Positions 8,603-17,117 of a stretch of DNA of 64,000 nucleotides are shown here, in pieces. Both the position numbers and the translations under genes were made by a program. How positions within the stretch are numbered: position 1 is the first letter of the stretch; each line of letters opens with the position of its first letter. The stretch spans positions 2,418,001 through 2,482,000 of the forward strand of contig NZ_CP048817.1 of the NCBI RefSeq assembly GCF_014171475.1. The letters are read 5' to 3'. Under the pieces are notes generated by a model that was not told where the DNA came from, ran no database searches, and worked only from the letters and a program-made list of their open reading frames with translations. The DNA is from Sphingomonas sp. So64.6b. GTDB taxonomy: Bacteria; Pseudomonadota; Alphaproteobacteria; Sphingomonadales; Sphingomonadaceae.

Positions 8603-9088
8603 TTGAGCGAGCGGGTCGTCACCAATCCTGCGAAGATGGCTGCAAACTGGCGGATCGCAATGACCGCGATCTCCAATCAGTTGCTGGCAGCGCACCGCAT
8701 CTATTCCGCGCCCAAGGCGCTCAACCCGACCGAATTGATCATCTATCTGACCATCTCGGTTGCCAATGTGCAGAAACTCACGCGCGAGCGCAGCATCCCC
8801 GAGGCATTCGCCGCGACCGCCATCCTGCCGCGCGAATGGGTCGTGCCGATCTCGCGCAACGCGATCGCCTCTGCGAGCGGCCTGCCCCGCGAAACGGTGC
8901 GCCGGCATGTCGGGCGGATGATCGAAACCGGCCTCCTGATCGAGGACGAGCGCGGCGGAGTGACGTTGCCGCAGGGCGTGATCAAGGACCTTGGTCTGGA
9001 ACCGCTGCTGGAGGCGCTGATCACCGAATTCGCACGGACGGCGGAGGCGCTGATCCGGTTGGGCGTGATCGAGGTCAAGAGCGACTAA
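8603..9088 (+). CDS. Winged helix-turn-helix regulator of unknown target
   Basis: 161 residues from a TTG start at 8603; an ATG at 8636 (MAANWRIAM) is an alternative and neither has a strong ribosome site. About residues 80-125 form a helix-turn-helix followed by a wing (ISRNAIASASGLPRETVRRHVGRMIETGLLI, then a GGVTLP hairpin), as in MarR/Crp-type DNA-binding domains. The N-terminal part is helical and shows no metal or cyclic-nucleotide site, so it may only dimerise. The upstream 230 nt, after the terminator, hold TTACGG/CCGTTA-type half repeats at about 8532-8565 that could be an autoregulatory site. The target is not apparent from neighbours. Confidence 0.6.
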   Translation: MSERVVTNPAKMAANWRIAMTAISNQLLAAHRIYSAPKALNPTELIIYLTISVANVQKLTRERSIPEAFAATAILPREWVVPISRNAIASASGLPRETVRRHVGRMIETGLLIEDERGGVTLPQGVIKDLGLEPLLEALITEFARTAEALIRLGVIEVKSD

Positions 9089-9140
9089 CCGGCACTTTAA
9101 TCGGTTCCCCCTTCGCGGTTGACAGCAACCAAAATTGAAT

Positions 9141-9172
9141 ATAACTCTTTAGTTATTGAACTAGAGAGTTAT
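9141..9172. promoter_or_regulatory. ArsR-type operator: 14-bp inverted repeat just before the arsR-like start
   Basis: Arms ATAACTCTTTAGTT (9141-9154) and AACTAGAGAGTTAT (9159-9172) are reverse complements with one mismatch, around a 4-nt spacer. The right arm ends 3 nt before the ATG at 9176. This is the position and symmetry expected for autorepression by a dimeric winged-helix ArsR protein. The AGAG in the right arm also serves as the only plausible ribosome-binding sequence, so repressor and ribosome sites overlap. Confidence 0.8.
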
Positions 9173-9175
9173 CGA

Positions 9176-9535
9176 ATGACGCCTGATCAACGCCTCGACG
9201 CCACCTTCACGGCTCTTGCCGATCCGACTCGCCGAGCGATTCTCGCACGGCTGGCAGAAGGCGAAGCAACGGTCACCGAGCTTGCCGCACCGTTCGCAAT
9301 GAGCCAGCCGGCTATCTCCAAGCATCTCAAGATGCTTGAGCGCGCCGGCCTCGTGTCGAGCGTGATCGATGCACAGCGCCGGCCACGGCAGATCGTCGGC
9401 GAGCCGCTCGCGGAAATCGTCGGATGGCTCGAAAAATATCGGCAGATCTGGGAGCGAAACTATGAGCGCCTGGATTCACTGCTGGCCGAATTGAAGTCCC
9501 TGGAAAACCAAGCCAAGAAAGGAAAACCGCAATGA
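9176..9535 (+). CDS. ArsR/SmtB-family transcriptional repressor (SRPBCC-linked subtype)
   Basis: 119 residues from the ATG at 9176; the longer frame from a TTG at 9119 would translate the operator and is rejected. The winged helix covers about residues 5-90: LADPTRRAILARLAEGEATVTELA, then the recognition helix MSQPAISKHLKMLERAGLV. No Cys pair or metal-binding histidines are seen, so it is not an arsenic or zinc sensor. The 3' end overlaps the next start (ATGA). ArsR genes of this type followed by an SRPBCC/AHSA1 gene are a common pair in Alphaproteobacteria, where they report on unknown hydrophobic ligands. Confidence 0.9.
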   Translation: MTPDQRLDATFTALADPTRRAILARLAEGEATVTELAAPFAMSQPAISKHLKMLERAGLVSSVIDAQRRPRQIVGEPLAEIVGWLEKYRQIWERNYERLDSLLAELKSLENQAKKGKPQ

Positions 9536-10026
9536 GCAATCGGCTCGAACTGGTCGCCAATGGCGACCGCGAAATCATCATGACCCGCATCTTCGACGCG
9601 TCGCCCGATCTGGTGTTCGATGCGCTGACCATCCCCGCGCTGTTGCAGCGCTGGCTTAAGGGGCCCGATGGCTGGTCGCTCGAAACCTGCGATATCGATC
9701 TGCGCGTCGGCGGTGCCTATCGCTATGTGTGGAAAAACGAAGACGGCGGCGAACTGGCCATGGGCGGCACCTATCGCGAGATCACCCGGCCGGAACGGAT
9801 CAGCCAGACCGAGATGTTTGACGGCAATTGGACCGGCGGCGAAGCGATCAGCACGGCGACTCTCGAACCGTTCGGCGGTCGCACCCGGCTGACAACGACC
9901 GTGCTCTATGCCTCACCCGAATCGCGCGATGGCGCGATCCAGTCGAACATGGAAGCGGGCATCACCGCCAGTTACGCGCGGCTCGATTCGGTCCTGGCCG
10001 ACGAGCAACAGGAGACCGCACGATGA
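9532..10026 (+). CDS. SRPBCC/AHSA1-family ligand-binding protein
   Basis: 164 residues with the START-like helix-grip fold: an N-terminal strand (LELVANGDREIIMTRIFDASPDLVFDALTIP), the hinge ALLQRWLKGPDGW, and the later strand GGTYREITRPERISQTE. The C-terminal helix spans about 130-155 (SNMEAGITASYARLDSVLA). Proteins of this class hold a hydrophobic pocket and bind lipids or aromatic compounds, or act like the Hsp90 activator Aha1 domain. It is translationally coupled to the ArsR gene (4-nt overlap) and to the membrane protein that follows. The ligand is unknown. Confidence 0.88.
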   Translation: MSNRLELVANGDREIIMTRIFDASPDLVFDALTIPALLQRWLKGPDGWSLETCDIDLRVGGAYRYVWKNEDGGELAMGGTYREITRPERISQTEMFDGNWTGGEAISTATLEPFGGRTRLTTTVLYASPESRDGAIQSNMEAGITASYARLDSVLADEQQETAR

Positions 10027-10445
10027 ACGCCCATGTCGCGCCCGCCGCGGTATCGCGTACCATCGGCCGTAGCGCACTGGCGGTTCTTGCCGGGCTCGCG
10101 ATCAGCATATTACTGGCGCTCGCGATCGACCTCGCCCTCCATGCGCTGCAAGTCTTTCCGCCCTGGAACGAACCAATGACCGAACCCGGCGACAATGCGC
10201 TGGCCCTTGCCTATCGCATCGGTATCGCCACGTTCAGTTGCTATGTCGCGGCACGCCTCGCACCCGCCGCGCCGATGCGGCACGCATTGATCCTCGGCGC
10301 GATCGGCATGGCTCTCGCGACCCTTGGCTTGGTCGCCGCCACTGTGATGAACATCGGCCTGCTCTGGTATCCCGCAGCATTGGTCGTCACCGCATTGCCA
10401 TGCGCCTGGATCGGTGGCGCGCTCGCACGGCGCAGTGCGAGCTGA
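10023..10445 (+). CDS. Four-helix membrane protein of the ArsR/SRPBCC operon
   Basis: 140 residues, start ATG at 10023 overlapping the TGA of the SRPBCC gene (ATGA). Four hydrophobic segments are visible at about residues 15-37, 57-75, 80-105 and 110-133, so it is an integral inner-membrane protein. No catalytic motif is recognised. Its strict coupling to the repressor and the ligand-binding protein suggests it is part of the same response, but its role is unknown. Confidence 0.75.
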   Translation: MNAHVAPAAVSRTIGRSALAVLAGLAISILLALAIDLALHALQVFPPWNEPMTEPGDNALALAYRIGIATFSCYVAARLAPAAPMRHALILGAIGMALATLGLVAATVMNIGLLWYPAALVVTALPCAWIGGALARRSAS

Positions 10446-10493
10446 ACCAGGCGGCCAAATGGCTCACTGCTTATCGCTGCTCCACCGTTTCCG

Positions 10494-10796
10494 CTATTGC
10501 AGCAGCTTCGGCCCTTCCTTCGCCAGCTTTGCCCTGATCTTTTCGGCGAACAGCGACAGGAAGGGCGGCAGATCGATCGTCGCATGGACATGGGTGTCGA
10601 ACAGTTCGAGCCGGCTCGCGACCTTCTGGCCCAGCGCCTGGACGGTGAAGTGCATCGTTTCACCTTCCCAGCGATGATCGACCACCGCCCCGCCGGGGAA
10701 CATGCCGGCGAGCTTGCCGATGCCGCTTTCGAGCCGCTCGCGCACAACCTCGCGACCATGCTGGTGCGGAATATCGACGGTGATCGGCTGAGTCAT
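10494..10796 (-). CDS. Polyhydroxyalkanoic acid system family protein (PHA granule region)
   Basis: 100 residues. The sequence (ITVDIPHQHGREVVRERLESGIGKLAGMFPGG, then WEGETMHFTVQALGQKVASRLELFDTHVHATIDLPPFLSLFAEKIRAKLAKEG) matches the small PHA_gran_rgn family, named for occurrence near PHA genes. Its biochemical role is not settled. The conserved LPPFL followed by an amphipathic C-terminal helix is visible. It begins 10 nt after the stop of the VOC gene, so the two form a minus-strand operon. phaR and a PhaC-like gene lie at the far right of the window, not next to it. Confidence 0.8.
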   Translation of the reverse strand: MTQPITVDIPHQHGREVVRERLESGIGKLAGMFPGGAVVDHRWEGETMHFTVQALGQKVASRLELFDTHVHATIDLPPFLSLFAEKIRAKLAKEGPKLLQ

Positions 10797-10806
10797 GCGG
10801 CTTCCT

Positions 10807-11232
10807 TCAGGTCGCGAAGATCATGCTGTCGTCGGCAAACGCCTTGAACTCCAGCGCGTTGCCACTCGGGTCGAGAAAAAACATCGTCGCCTGCTCACCC
10901 GGCTGCCCTTCGAAGCGGATGTGCGGCGCGATGCCGAAAGCGATTCCCGCTGCCACCAAGCGAGCCGCGAGCCTTTCCCAGTCGGGCATGGTCAGCACGA
11001 CACCGAAGTGCGGCACCGGCACATCGTGTCCGTCCACCGGATTGCTCACAGCCACGGCCTTCGCCGCCGGATCGAGATGCGCGACGATCTGATGCCCGAA
11101 CAGGTCGAAATCGATCCAGCTATCGCTGCTACGCCCCTCGGCACAGCCCAACACCGCGCCGTAGAAATGTCGCGCGGCGGCGAGGTCATGGACCGGGAAG
11201 GCGAGATGAAAAGGGCGAAGCGTCATTGTCAT
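10807..11232 (-). CDS. VOC-family (glyoxalase/bleomycin-resistance fold) protein
   Basis: About 141 residues from the ATG at 11232 (a second ATG at 11226 is equally possible; the longer frame to 11316 begins with unlikely Cys/Arg-rich sequence). The paired beta-alpha-beta-beta-beta modules are visible: [22 protein letters not shown] at the start, and [11 protein letters not shown] near the end carrying the usual Glu metal ligand, with the His of FHLAF as its partner. Members are metal-dependent lyases, isomerases or dioxygenases; the substrate is unknown. TATTAT lies directly upstream of the start, so the mRNA may be nearly leaderless. Confidence 0.82.
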   Translation of the reverse strand: MTMTLRPFHLAFPVHDLAAARHFYGAVLGCAEGRSSDSWIDFDLFGHQIVAHLDPAAKAVAVSNPVDGHDVPVPHFGVVLTMPDWERLAARLVAAGIAFGIAPHIRFEGQPGEQATMFFLDPSGNALEFKAFADDSMIFAT

Positions 11233-11387
11233 ATAATACACCGCCGAACCCTTTTCGTCACCCCGGATCCCGCAACGTCGCTCGCAAGAGCCTTTCCAGA
11301 GTCCGCCGTTCCGCATAGGCGATAATTATGGCCCTGGAGGCTTGGTGGATGCCGGGCCGAGTCCGGCATGGCGGGTGAGAACGGCCA

Positions 11388-12968
11388 TTGTCGGATAAGA
11401 AAATTCACATTGCGAGGCGCTACTCCGCCCTGTTTTCGCTTGCGCTGGGCGGCCTTGCCGCGACCGGCTTCGCCCCGCTGCAATTCTGGCCCATCGCTCT
11501 GGCCTGTTTCGGGGTATGGATGTGGCTGATCCATGACGCGCCCAGCCTGAAACGGGCGCTGCTCAACGGCTGGTTGTTCGGCGTCGCTCATTTCACGGTG
11601 GGCAATAACTGGATCCAGCACGCCTTCGAATTTCAGGACGCGATGCCCCACTGGCTCGGTTATGGCGCGGTGGTCCTGATGTCGCTCTATCTGGCGCTCT
11701 ATCCGATGCTCGCGGCGGGCCTTGCATGGCGTTTCGCCAGCCCGCGCTCGGTGGGTGATTCGACTACCACGCCAAGCACCGGCTTCGTTCTGGTGTTCGC
11801 CGCGAGCTGGATCGTCGCCGAATGGCTGCGCGGGACGATGTTCACCGGCTATCCGTGGAATCCGCTCGGTGTGATCTGGGTGCCGCTGCCCGGCGTCGCC
11901 CGAGTGGCCGCGATTGTCGGCACCTATGCGCTGTCGGGCCTGACCATCGCGGTCGCCGGCGCGGCTATGCTGCTTGCCTTTGGGCGGTGGCGCTTTGCGG
12001 CGCCACTTGGCGGTGTCACGCTGCTGCTCGCCCTGATCGGGATCGGCGGGCCGAATGCGCCACGCGGCGATGTGACGGCCCCGCGCGTTCGTGTCGTTCA
12101 ACCCAACCTTCCGGAGGAGGATCGGCCCGGCCCCAATTATGCGGAGAATAATTTCCGCGCACTAGCGGCGCTCAGCGGCGCGCCCGGACCTGCCCCGCGC
12201 CTGCTTGTCTGGCCCGAAGGCGCGATCCGCTTCATGCTTGAAGACGGTTATCCGTCCTATACCTATTGGCGCGGCAGCGCCGACGTCACGCGGCGACGCA
12301 TCGCAGCACTTCTCGGCCCCAATGATATCGTCCTCACCGGTGGCAACTCCCTGAAATTCGACGCCAGGGACGAAGTTATCGGCGGGACCAATTCGGTCTT
12401 TGCGATCGGCGCCGACGCGCGCCTGCTGGGGCGTTATGACAAGGCGCATCTCGTGCCCTACGGCGAATATCTTCCCGCGCGCCCGATCCTTTCCAGAATC
12501 GGGCTGTCGCGGCTCGTGCCCGGCGACTTCGATTTCCTCGATGGTCCCGGCCCGCATGCGCTCGACCTGCCTCATTTCGGCTCGGTCGGGATACAGATTT
12601 GCTACGAGATCATCTTTTCCGGCCAGACCGTCGATCGCGCGCATCGTCCCGCGGTGATCTTCAACCCGTCGAACGATGCATGGTACGGCCCGTGGGGCCC
12701 GCCCGAACATCTCGCCCAGGCACGACTGCGCGCGATCGAGGAAGGCCTGCCGATCATCCGCGCGACACCGACCGGCATTTCGGCGATCATCGATGCTGAA
12801 GGCCGTGTCCTGGCCAGCGTACCCGCAGAAACCGCGGGCGCAATCGAACTGGCCATCCCCCCGGCCCATGCTCCGACGATTTTCGCGCGGGTCGGCAACC
12901 TCATGGCGTTCCTTGTCGCCGCGGCAATGCTGCTGTTGGCCGTTGCCATAAGGCGATGGTCTCGCTAG
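11388..12968 (+). CDS. lnt: Apolipoprotein N-acyltransferase
   Basis: 526 residues from a TTG start at 11388. Transfers the third acyl chain from phospholipid to the N-terminal Cys of lipoproteins at the periplasmic face of the inner membrane. Several N-terminal transmembrane helices (about 14-215) precede the nitrilase-like domain. The catalytic triad is visible as Glu277 (WPEGAI), Lys352 (RYDKAHLVPYGEYLP) and Cys405 (GIQICYEIIF). A last helix (about 500-522) returns to the membrane. No strong ribosome site precedes the TTG. It lies 72 nt upstream of metK in the same direction. Confidence 0.95.
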   Translation: MSDKKIHIARRYSALFSLALGGLAATGFAPLQFWPIALACFGVWMWLIHDAPSLKRALLNGWLFGVAHFTVGNNWIQHAFEFQDAMPHWLGYGAVVLMSLYLALYPMLAAGLAWRFASPRSVGDSTTTPSTGFVLVFAASWIVAEWLRGTMFTGYPWNPLGVIWVPLPGVARVAAIVGTYALSGLTIAVAGAAMLLAFGRWRFAAPLGGVTLLLALIGIGGPNAPRGDVTAPRVRVVQPNLPEEDRPGPNYAENNFRALAALSGAPGPAPRLLVWPEGAIRFMLEDGYPSYTYWRGSADVTRRRIAALLGPNDIVLTGGNSLKFDARDEVIGGTNSVFAIGADARLLGRYDKAHLVPYGEYLPARPILSRIGLSRLVPGDFDFLDGPGPHALDLPHFGSVGIQICYEIIFSGQTVDRAHRPAVIFNPSNDAWYGPWGPPEHLAQARLRAIEEGLPIIRATPTGISAIIDAEGRVLASVPAETAGAIELAIPPAHAPTIFARVGNLMAFLVAAAMLLLAVAIRRWSR

Positions 12969-12971
12969 TGC

Positions 12972-13040
12972 CCGCCATATAAGGAAAGCTTTATATGCGG
13001 TTTCGGCTTGCCGGAACCCGCTTCAGCCGAGGGTAGATTG
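12972..13040 (+). promoter_or_regulatory. Structured leader of metK, candidate switch controlling the ribosome-binding site
   Basis: Two hairpins are visible. CATATAA/TTATATG (12975-12996) is A+T-rich. The second, GGTTTCGG with CCGGAACC (12999-13018), is strong. A competing helix pairs TCGGCT (13003-13008) with AGCCGA (13025-13030), and ACCC (13016-13019) can pair with GGGT (13031-13034), which is the ribosome site of metK. The two states exclude each other, the layout of a translational riboswitch. I cannot match it to the SAM/SAH, SAM-II or SAM-I consensus from memory, so ligand and class are open. Confidence 0.45.
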
Positions 13041-14258
13041 ATGCGCGCTTCGTTTCTCTTCACGTCCGAATCGGTTTCGGAAGGCCATCCCGACAAGGTC
13101 GCGGATCAGATTTCGGACTCGGTCGTCGACCTGTTCCTGTCCAAGGACCCCTATGCGCGTATCGCTTGCGAGACGCTGACCACCACCAATCTGGTCGTGC
13201 TCGCCGGTGAGATCCGCTGCAAGGGCGTATATGAGAATGGCGAATGGGCGCCCGGCGCGCTCGAGGAGATCGAGGCCACAGTCCGCGCGACGGTCAAGCG
13301 CATCGGTTACGAGCAGGATCAGTTCCACTGGAACACGTTCGAATTCATCAACCGCCTGCACGGTCAGTCCGAGCATATCGCGATGGGCGTGGACGAGAGC
13401 GGCAACAAGGATGAGGGCGCCGGCGATCAGGGCATCATGTTCGGTTACGCGACCGACGAGACACCCGACCTGCTGCCCGCCACGCTCTATTATTCCCACC
13501 GCATCCTCGAGCAGCTCGCTTATGACCGCCACAACAAGGTCGTGCCGTTCCTCGAGCCCGACGCGAAGAGCCAGGTGACGCTCGCTTACGAGAATGAAGT
13601 GCCGGTTCGCGCGACCGCGCTGGTCGTTTCGACTCAGCATGCACCCGGCTACTTCTTCCACAACAACGAAGGCGATCCGGCCAAGTACAAGGAACTGCGC
13701 GACTATGTCGTCGGCGTGTTCAACGATGTGCTGCCCGAAGGCTTTATCACCGACGAGACCGCGATCTACGTCAACCCCACCGGCCGGTTCGAAATCGGCG
13801 GGCCCGACGGTGACGCGGGCGTCACCGGCCGCAAGATCATCGTCGACACCTATGGCGGCGCGGCACCGCATGGCGGCGGCGCCTTCTCCGGCAAGGATCC
13901 GACCAAAGTCGATCGCTCCGCCGCTTATGTCGCGCGCTATCTGGCGAAGAATGTTGTCGCCGCGGGCCTCGCGCGGCGCTGCACGATCCAGCTGAGCTAT
14001 GCGATCGGGATTGCCGAGCCGCTGTCGGTTTATGTCGATACTCACGGCACCGGCAAGGTTTCCGAAGCGAAGCTTGAAGAAGTGCTGCCGCAGTTGGTTC
14101 GGTTGACCCCCAAGGGCATCCGCGAGCACCTCAAGCTCAACGCACCGATCTATCAGAAGACCGCCGCATACGGCCATTTCGGCCGCACGCCCGAGGGCGA
14201 GTATTTCACTTGGGAAAAGACCGATCTCGTCGATCGTCTGAAAGCGGCGGTCGCCTGA
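13041..14258 (+). CDS. metK: S-adenosylmethionine synthetase
   Basis: 405 residues from the ATG at 13041 (GAGGG lies 7 nt upstream); a start at 13008 would translate the leader hairpin and is rejected. Makes SAM from methionine and ATP. Family signatures seen: [20 protein letters not shown] at the N terminus (the His of EGHPDK is catalytic), the potassium/ATP loop [12 protein letters not shown], and [19 protein letters not shown] near residue 280. The substrate for trmB and rsmI in this window is its product. A very stable bidirectional terminator follows immediately. Confidence 0.97.
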   Translation: MRASFLFTSESVSEGHPDKVADQISDSVVDLFLSKDPYARIACETLTTTNLVVLAGEIRCKGVYENGEWAPGALEEIEATVRATVKRIGYEQDQFHWNTFEFINRLHGQSEHIAMGVDESGNKDEGAGDQGIMFGYATDETPDLLPATLYYSHRILEQLAYDRHNKVVPFLEPDAKSQVTLAYENEVPVRATALVVSTQHAPGYFFHNNEGDPAKYKELRDYVVGVFNDVLPEGFITDETAIYVNPTGRFEIGGPDGDAGVTGRKIIVDTYGGAAPHGGGAFSGKDPTKVDRSAAYVARYLAKNVVAAGLARRCTIQLSYAIGIAEPLSVYVDTHGTGKVSEAKLEEVLPQLVRLTPKGIREHLKLNAPIYQKTAAYGHFGRTPEGEYFTWEKTDLVDRLKAAVA

Positions 14259-14264
14259 GCAGCA

Positions 14265-14301
14265 GCATAGCCTCCGGCTCGAAACGAGCCGGAGGCTATG
14301 C
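14265..14301. terminator. 17-bp perfect terminator hairpin between metK and the convergent small gene
   Basis: Arms 14265-14281 and 14285-14301 are exact reverse complements with an AAA loop, starting 6 nt after the metK stop. The right arm overlaps the last codons of the convergent small membrane gene. There is only a short T-poor tail on either strand, so termination may rely on stem strength. Confidence 0.7.
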
Positions 14302-14493
14302 CTTGATCTCAGGCTCGATCCGGTCGCTCTCGTGGGCGTGCGACACGTCCGGCACTTTCCCGGCGCCGCTATTGTCGAACGTGTGCGAAAAGAATTGCGA
14401 CCGCCGCTTGCGCGGCGCCCGGCTGCGCATGGTTAAATACCCGACCGCGCCAAGCACGACCAAAATCAGAATAATGGCGAGTGCGATTTTCAT
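14296..14493 (-). CDS. Small single-span membrane protein, hypothetical
   Basis: 65 residues from the ATG at 14493 (MKIALAIILILVVLGAVGYLTM, a single hydrophobic helix at about 2-22), followed by a basic stretch RSRAPRKRR and a polar tail. It would sit in the inner membrane with a cytoplasmic C terminus by the positive-inside rule. The longer frame to 14622 adds non-coding-looking sequence. Its 3' end lies inside the metK terminator. No function is recognised. Confidence 0.55.
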   Translation of the reverse strand: MKIALAIILILVVLGAVGYLTMRSRAPRKRRSQFFSHTFDNSGAGKVPDVSHAHESDRIEPEIKA

Positions 14494-14684
14494 GCGTTGC
14501 TCGTTTCCACTAACCGAAGGTGGAAGGATGTGATCCGCACCCTCTTGCCCCAAGCCAACAATGAAGTTTGCAGTAAATTTGCCGCAGTGCACAACGAATC
14601 GGCGGCAGCAGCCCAATATCACGGCAATATCCGCTTAACCATGACCCAAATAATGACATTTTTGTAATGTTTCCGGAGCGTCGC

Positions 14685-15365
14685 ATGAACGATCCCGTCT
14701 CCATCCGCCGCCTTTACGGCCGCCGACAAGGCCATAAACTCCGCCTCGGCCAGGCGGCGCTGGTCGAGGACACGCTCGCCGCGCTCAGTGTTCCGGACGA
14801 AGGCCCGGTCAATGCGGCGTCGCTTTTCGGCGCCGACCGCCCCATGGCGTTCGAGATCGGCTTCGGCGCGGGCGAACATCTCGCTGCGCAGGCCGAGGCG
14901 AACCCGGAGATGGGCTTTATCGGCTGCGAACCCTTCCTCAATGGTGTGGTCGGGGCGCTCGGCCATATCCGCGATCGCGAACTGGACAATGTCCGGCTGC
15001 ATATGGGTGACGCGCTGGAGGTGCTCGAACGCTTACCCGATGCCAGCCTCGAACGCTTGTTCCTGCTTCATCCCGATCCGTGGCGCAAGGCGCGCCACGC
15101 CAAGCGCCGCATGGTCAATCACGGTCCGCTCGACCTGATCGCCGCGAAGCTGAAACCCGGCGCCGAGTTCCGGCTCGGCACTGACGACCCGACCTATTGC
15201 CGCTGGGCAATGAAGGTGATGAACACGCGCCGCGATTTCGAGTGGCAGGCTGAGCACCCGCGCGACTTCCTCGAACGCCCGGCCGATTGGCCGGAAACCC
15301 GCTACGAACGCAAGGCGCGCCGACAGGGGCATGAGGTCTGGTACTTCCGATATATTCGTCGGTAA
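14685..15365 (+). CDS. trmB: tRNA (guanine-46-N7)-methyltransferase
   Basis: 226 residues from the ATG at 14685, with GGAG at 14673-14676; an ATG at 14667 lies before this ribosome site. Methylates G46 in the tRNA variable loop using SAM. The Rossmann SAM loop is FEIGFGAGEHLA, the acidic residue of strand 2 lies in FIGCEPF, and the family motif LHPDPWRKARHAKRRMV carries the catalytic Asp. The C terminus (ETRYERKARRQGHEVWYF) is the usual one. Stands alone, facing away from the small membrane gene. Confidence 0.95.
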   Translation: MNDPVSIRRLYGRRQGHKLRLGQAALVEDTLAALSVPDEGPVNAASLFGADRPMAFEIGFGAGEHLAAQAEANPEMGFIGCEPFLNGVVGALGHIRDRELDNVRLHMGDALEVLERLPDASLERLFLLHPDPWRKARHAKRRMVNHGPLDLIAAKLKPGAEFRLGTDDPTYCRWAMKVMNTRRDFEWQAEHPRDFLERPADWPETRYERKARRQGHEVWYFRYIRR

Positions 15366-15407
15366 GCGCGCGCAGTCGCACGAATCAGCCAGCCCGATAA
15401 TGACCGC

Positions 15408-16538
15408 TCAATCGGCCTCATGCGCGGCAGCAACGGGATTGCGCGCGGGCGCATTGCCGCTCCGCTCCCACACGCTCTTCAACGCGCGGCCGAAAATGGC
15501 GGGCAGCCCCGGCCGCACGATCAGCCAGTCGCGGATCGCCGGCCCCTTGTCGGCGCCTATGACGCGCTTGTAACCGCTGTCGCCAGCGCCCCAGTCGACC
15601 GTGGTGATGCCATCGTCCAGCGCGCGGACGAGGTTGCGGTAATAAAGCAATTTGCCCGGCGAATGCTTGCCAAAGGCGGGATCATAACTGTTGGCGATGG
15701 CGTATTTAAGCGCGCCGGCATTGACGTCGAACGAGAAGGCCGACGGCGCGCCATCGACGGTGAGCAACGCCGCCCACATCATTTCCGCCAGTGCCGGATC
15801 CGCGGCGGCGGCGCGCCAGAAGGCGCCGTGCCCGGTCTCGGTGAATTTCGCGTCGCTGCCGTCGGTGCGCGCGGCGATCCAGCTTTTTTCTTCGATCGCG
15901 GCGAGCGCGTCGAAACCGCCCTCCCCCCAATCCGCGCCGCTCAGGAAACGCCAGTCGAGCGCGCCGTGATCGCCGAGATGCTTTTCGTGGAAACGGTTCT
16001 TGCGCAAGGTCGAGTTGCGCGGCCAGATACCCTCGGCCCGCGCCGCATTCATGTCGAGCAAATAGGAGTCGGCGACGAAGCGGTCGAGCACCACCCAATT
16101 CTTGGCGCGTGCGACCCTGAGTAGCGGTTCGAGCGAAGGATCGCCATCATAAACCGGGCCGATGCGCAGCGCATTGACCTCCGCGCCGAGCCGCTCGATC
16201 AGCGCCTCGAAATGGGGCCGATCAGCCACGGCAGCGGCGGGAAAACTACGGAACGGCCAATAACAACCGGGCACCGCGGCGAGCCGCGCCGGGCCGGGGC
16301 CGAACCGCACCATAGGCAGCGCGATCACGGGATTGCCATCTTCCTCGACCACGATCGTGCGCGCCGCGCCGCCATAAGCGAGCAAGGCGGCGGCGAACCA
16401 TTGGTAGCGCAGGAAACGATGCGTCTCGGGCGCGGCTTCGGCGACCATGTCGAGCAGTCCGGACAGCCCGTCGAGCGCAACGGCGCGCGTCGCGGCGGGC
16501 AAGCGGACGAAGTCGTCGAGGAGCATCGGCTTGTTCAT
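15408..16538 (-). CDS. GNAT/FemAB-like (BioF2-type) acyltransferase
   Basis: 376 residues. Two GNAT-like halves, of the kind annotated as CelD/BcsL or BioF2-like acetyltransferases in envelope polysaccharide pathways. Seen: LRKNRFHEKHL in the middle, AAIEEKSW, and the C-terminal acceptor region GAPSAFSFDVNAGALKYAIANSYDPAFGKHSPGKLLYYRNLVRAL with WGAGDSGYKR, the typical end of this family. The donor (acyl-CoA or aminoacyl-tRNA) and acceptor are unknown. It is a single gene convergent with trmB. Confidence 0.78.
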   Translation of the reverse strand: MNKPMLLDDFVRLPAATRAVALDGLSGLLDMVAEAAPETHRFLRYQWFAAALLAYGGAARTIVVEEDGNPVIALPMVRFGPGPARLAAVPGCYWPFRSFPAAAVADRPHFEALIERLGAEVNALRIGPVYDGDPSLEPLLRVARAKNWVVLDRFVADSYLLDMNAARAEGIWPRNSTLRKNRFHEKHLGDHGALDWRFLSGADWGEGGFDALAAIEEKSWIAARTDGSDAKFTETGHGAFWRAAAADPALAEMMWAALLTVDGAPSAFSFDVNAGALKYAIANSYDPAFGKHSPGKLLYYRNLVRALDDGITTVDWGAGDSGYKRVIGADKGPAIRDWLIVRPGLPAIFGRALKSVWERSGNAPARNPVAAAHEAD

Positions 16539-16636
16539 GCCCGCGGCTATAGCGGCGAGGCGTTACCAAGCGGTGTCACGCGCGACATCCACCGCTGCGC
16601 TTGACCGCGCGCCCTTATGCACGTCAGAACCCCGTG

Positions 16637-17092
16637 ATGTTCTCGACCCCCGCCGTCACCACCATCGCACAGACGATCCAGCTGTCACTCAGCCCGGTAT
16701 TCATGCTTGCCGGTATCGGCGCATTGCTCAACGTGCTCGCCGGTAGGCTGTCGCGCGTGGTCGACCGGGCGCGCGCGATCGAGCAACTCCACCCGCGTTC
16801 GACCGGGCCGGAGCATGACCGCCATGTGTGGGAATTGCGCCTGCTCGATCGGCGCATGACGGTGATCAACCGGGCACTGGTGCTGGCAGTGTCGAGCGCG
16901 GTCATGACCTGCCTCGTCGTCGCCGGCCTGTTCGTCGCCGAGTTGGTCAAGCTTCACATCGGCACGGTGGTCGCGATCTCGTTCATCCTGGCTATGGCGT
17001 TGCTGATCGCCGCGCTGATCTCGTTCCTGATCGAAGTGCGCATGTCGCTGACCGCGATCCATATCCGACCGGAATTGCTGGAAAAGGATTAG
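16637..17092 (+). CDS. DUF2721-family inner-membrane protein
   Basis: 151 residues from the ATG at 16637 (a GTG at 16634 and a TTG at 16601 are alternatives). Three hydrophobic helices: about 14-35, 86-106 and 110-135. The conserved core LAGIGALLNVLAGRLSRVVDRARAIE followed by a polar, charged loop and DRRMTVINRA is characteristic of DUF2721. These proteins are widespread in sphingomonads and cyanobacteria and have no assigned function. Divergent from the acyltransferase gene. Confidence 0.78.
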   Translation: MFSTPAVTTIAQTIQLSLSPVFMLAGIGALLNVLAGRLSRVVDRARAIEQLHPRSTGPEHDRHVWELRLLDRRMTVINRALVLAVSSAVMTCLVVAGLFVAELVKLHIGTVVAISFILAMALLIAALISFLIEVRMSLTAIHIRPELLEKD

Positions 17093-17117
17093 GACTGATC
17101 CTCACTTCGTGTGGGTC

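Noticed and set aside
9119..9175. TTG start for the ArsR gene at 9119
   Set aside because: The added 19 codons would run through the operator; the ATG at 9176 gives the family-typical N terminus.
12972..13040. Known SAM/SAH riboswitch call for the metK leader
   Set aside because: The conserved core of that class as I remember it is not present, so only an unclassified leader is reported.
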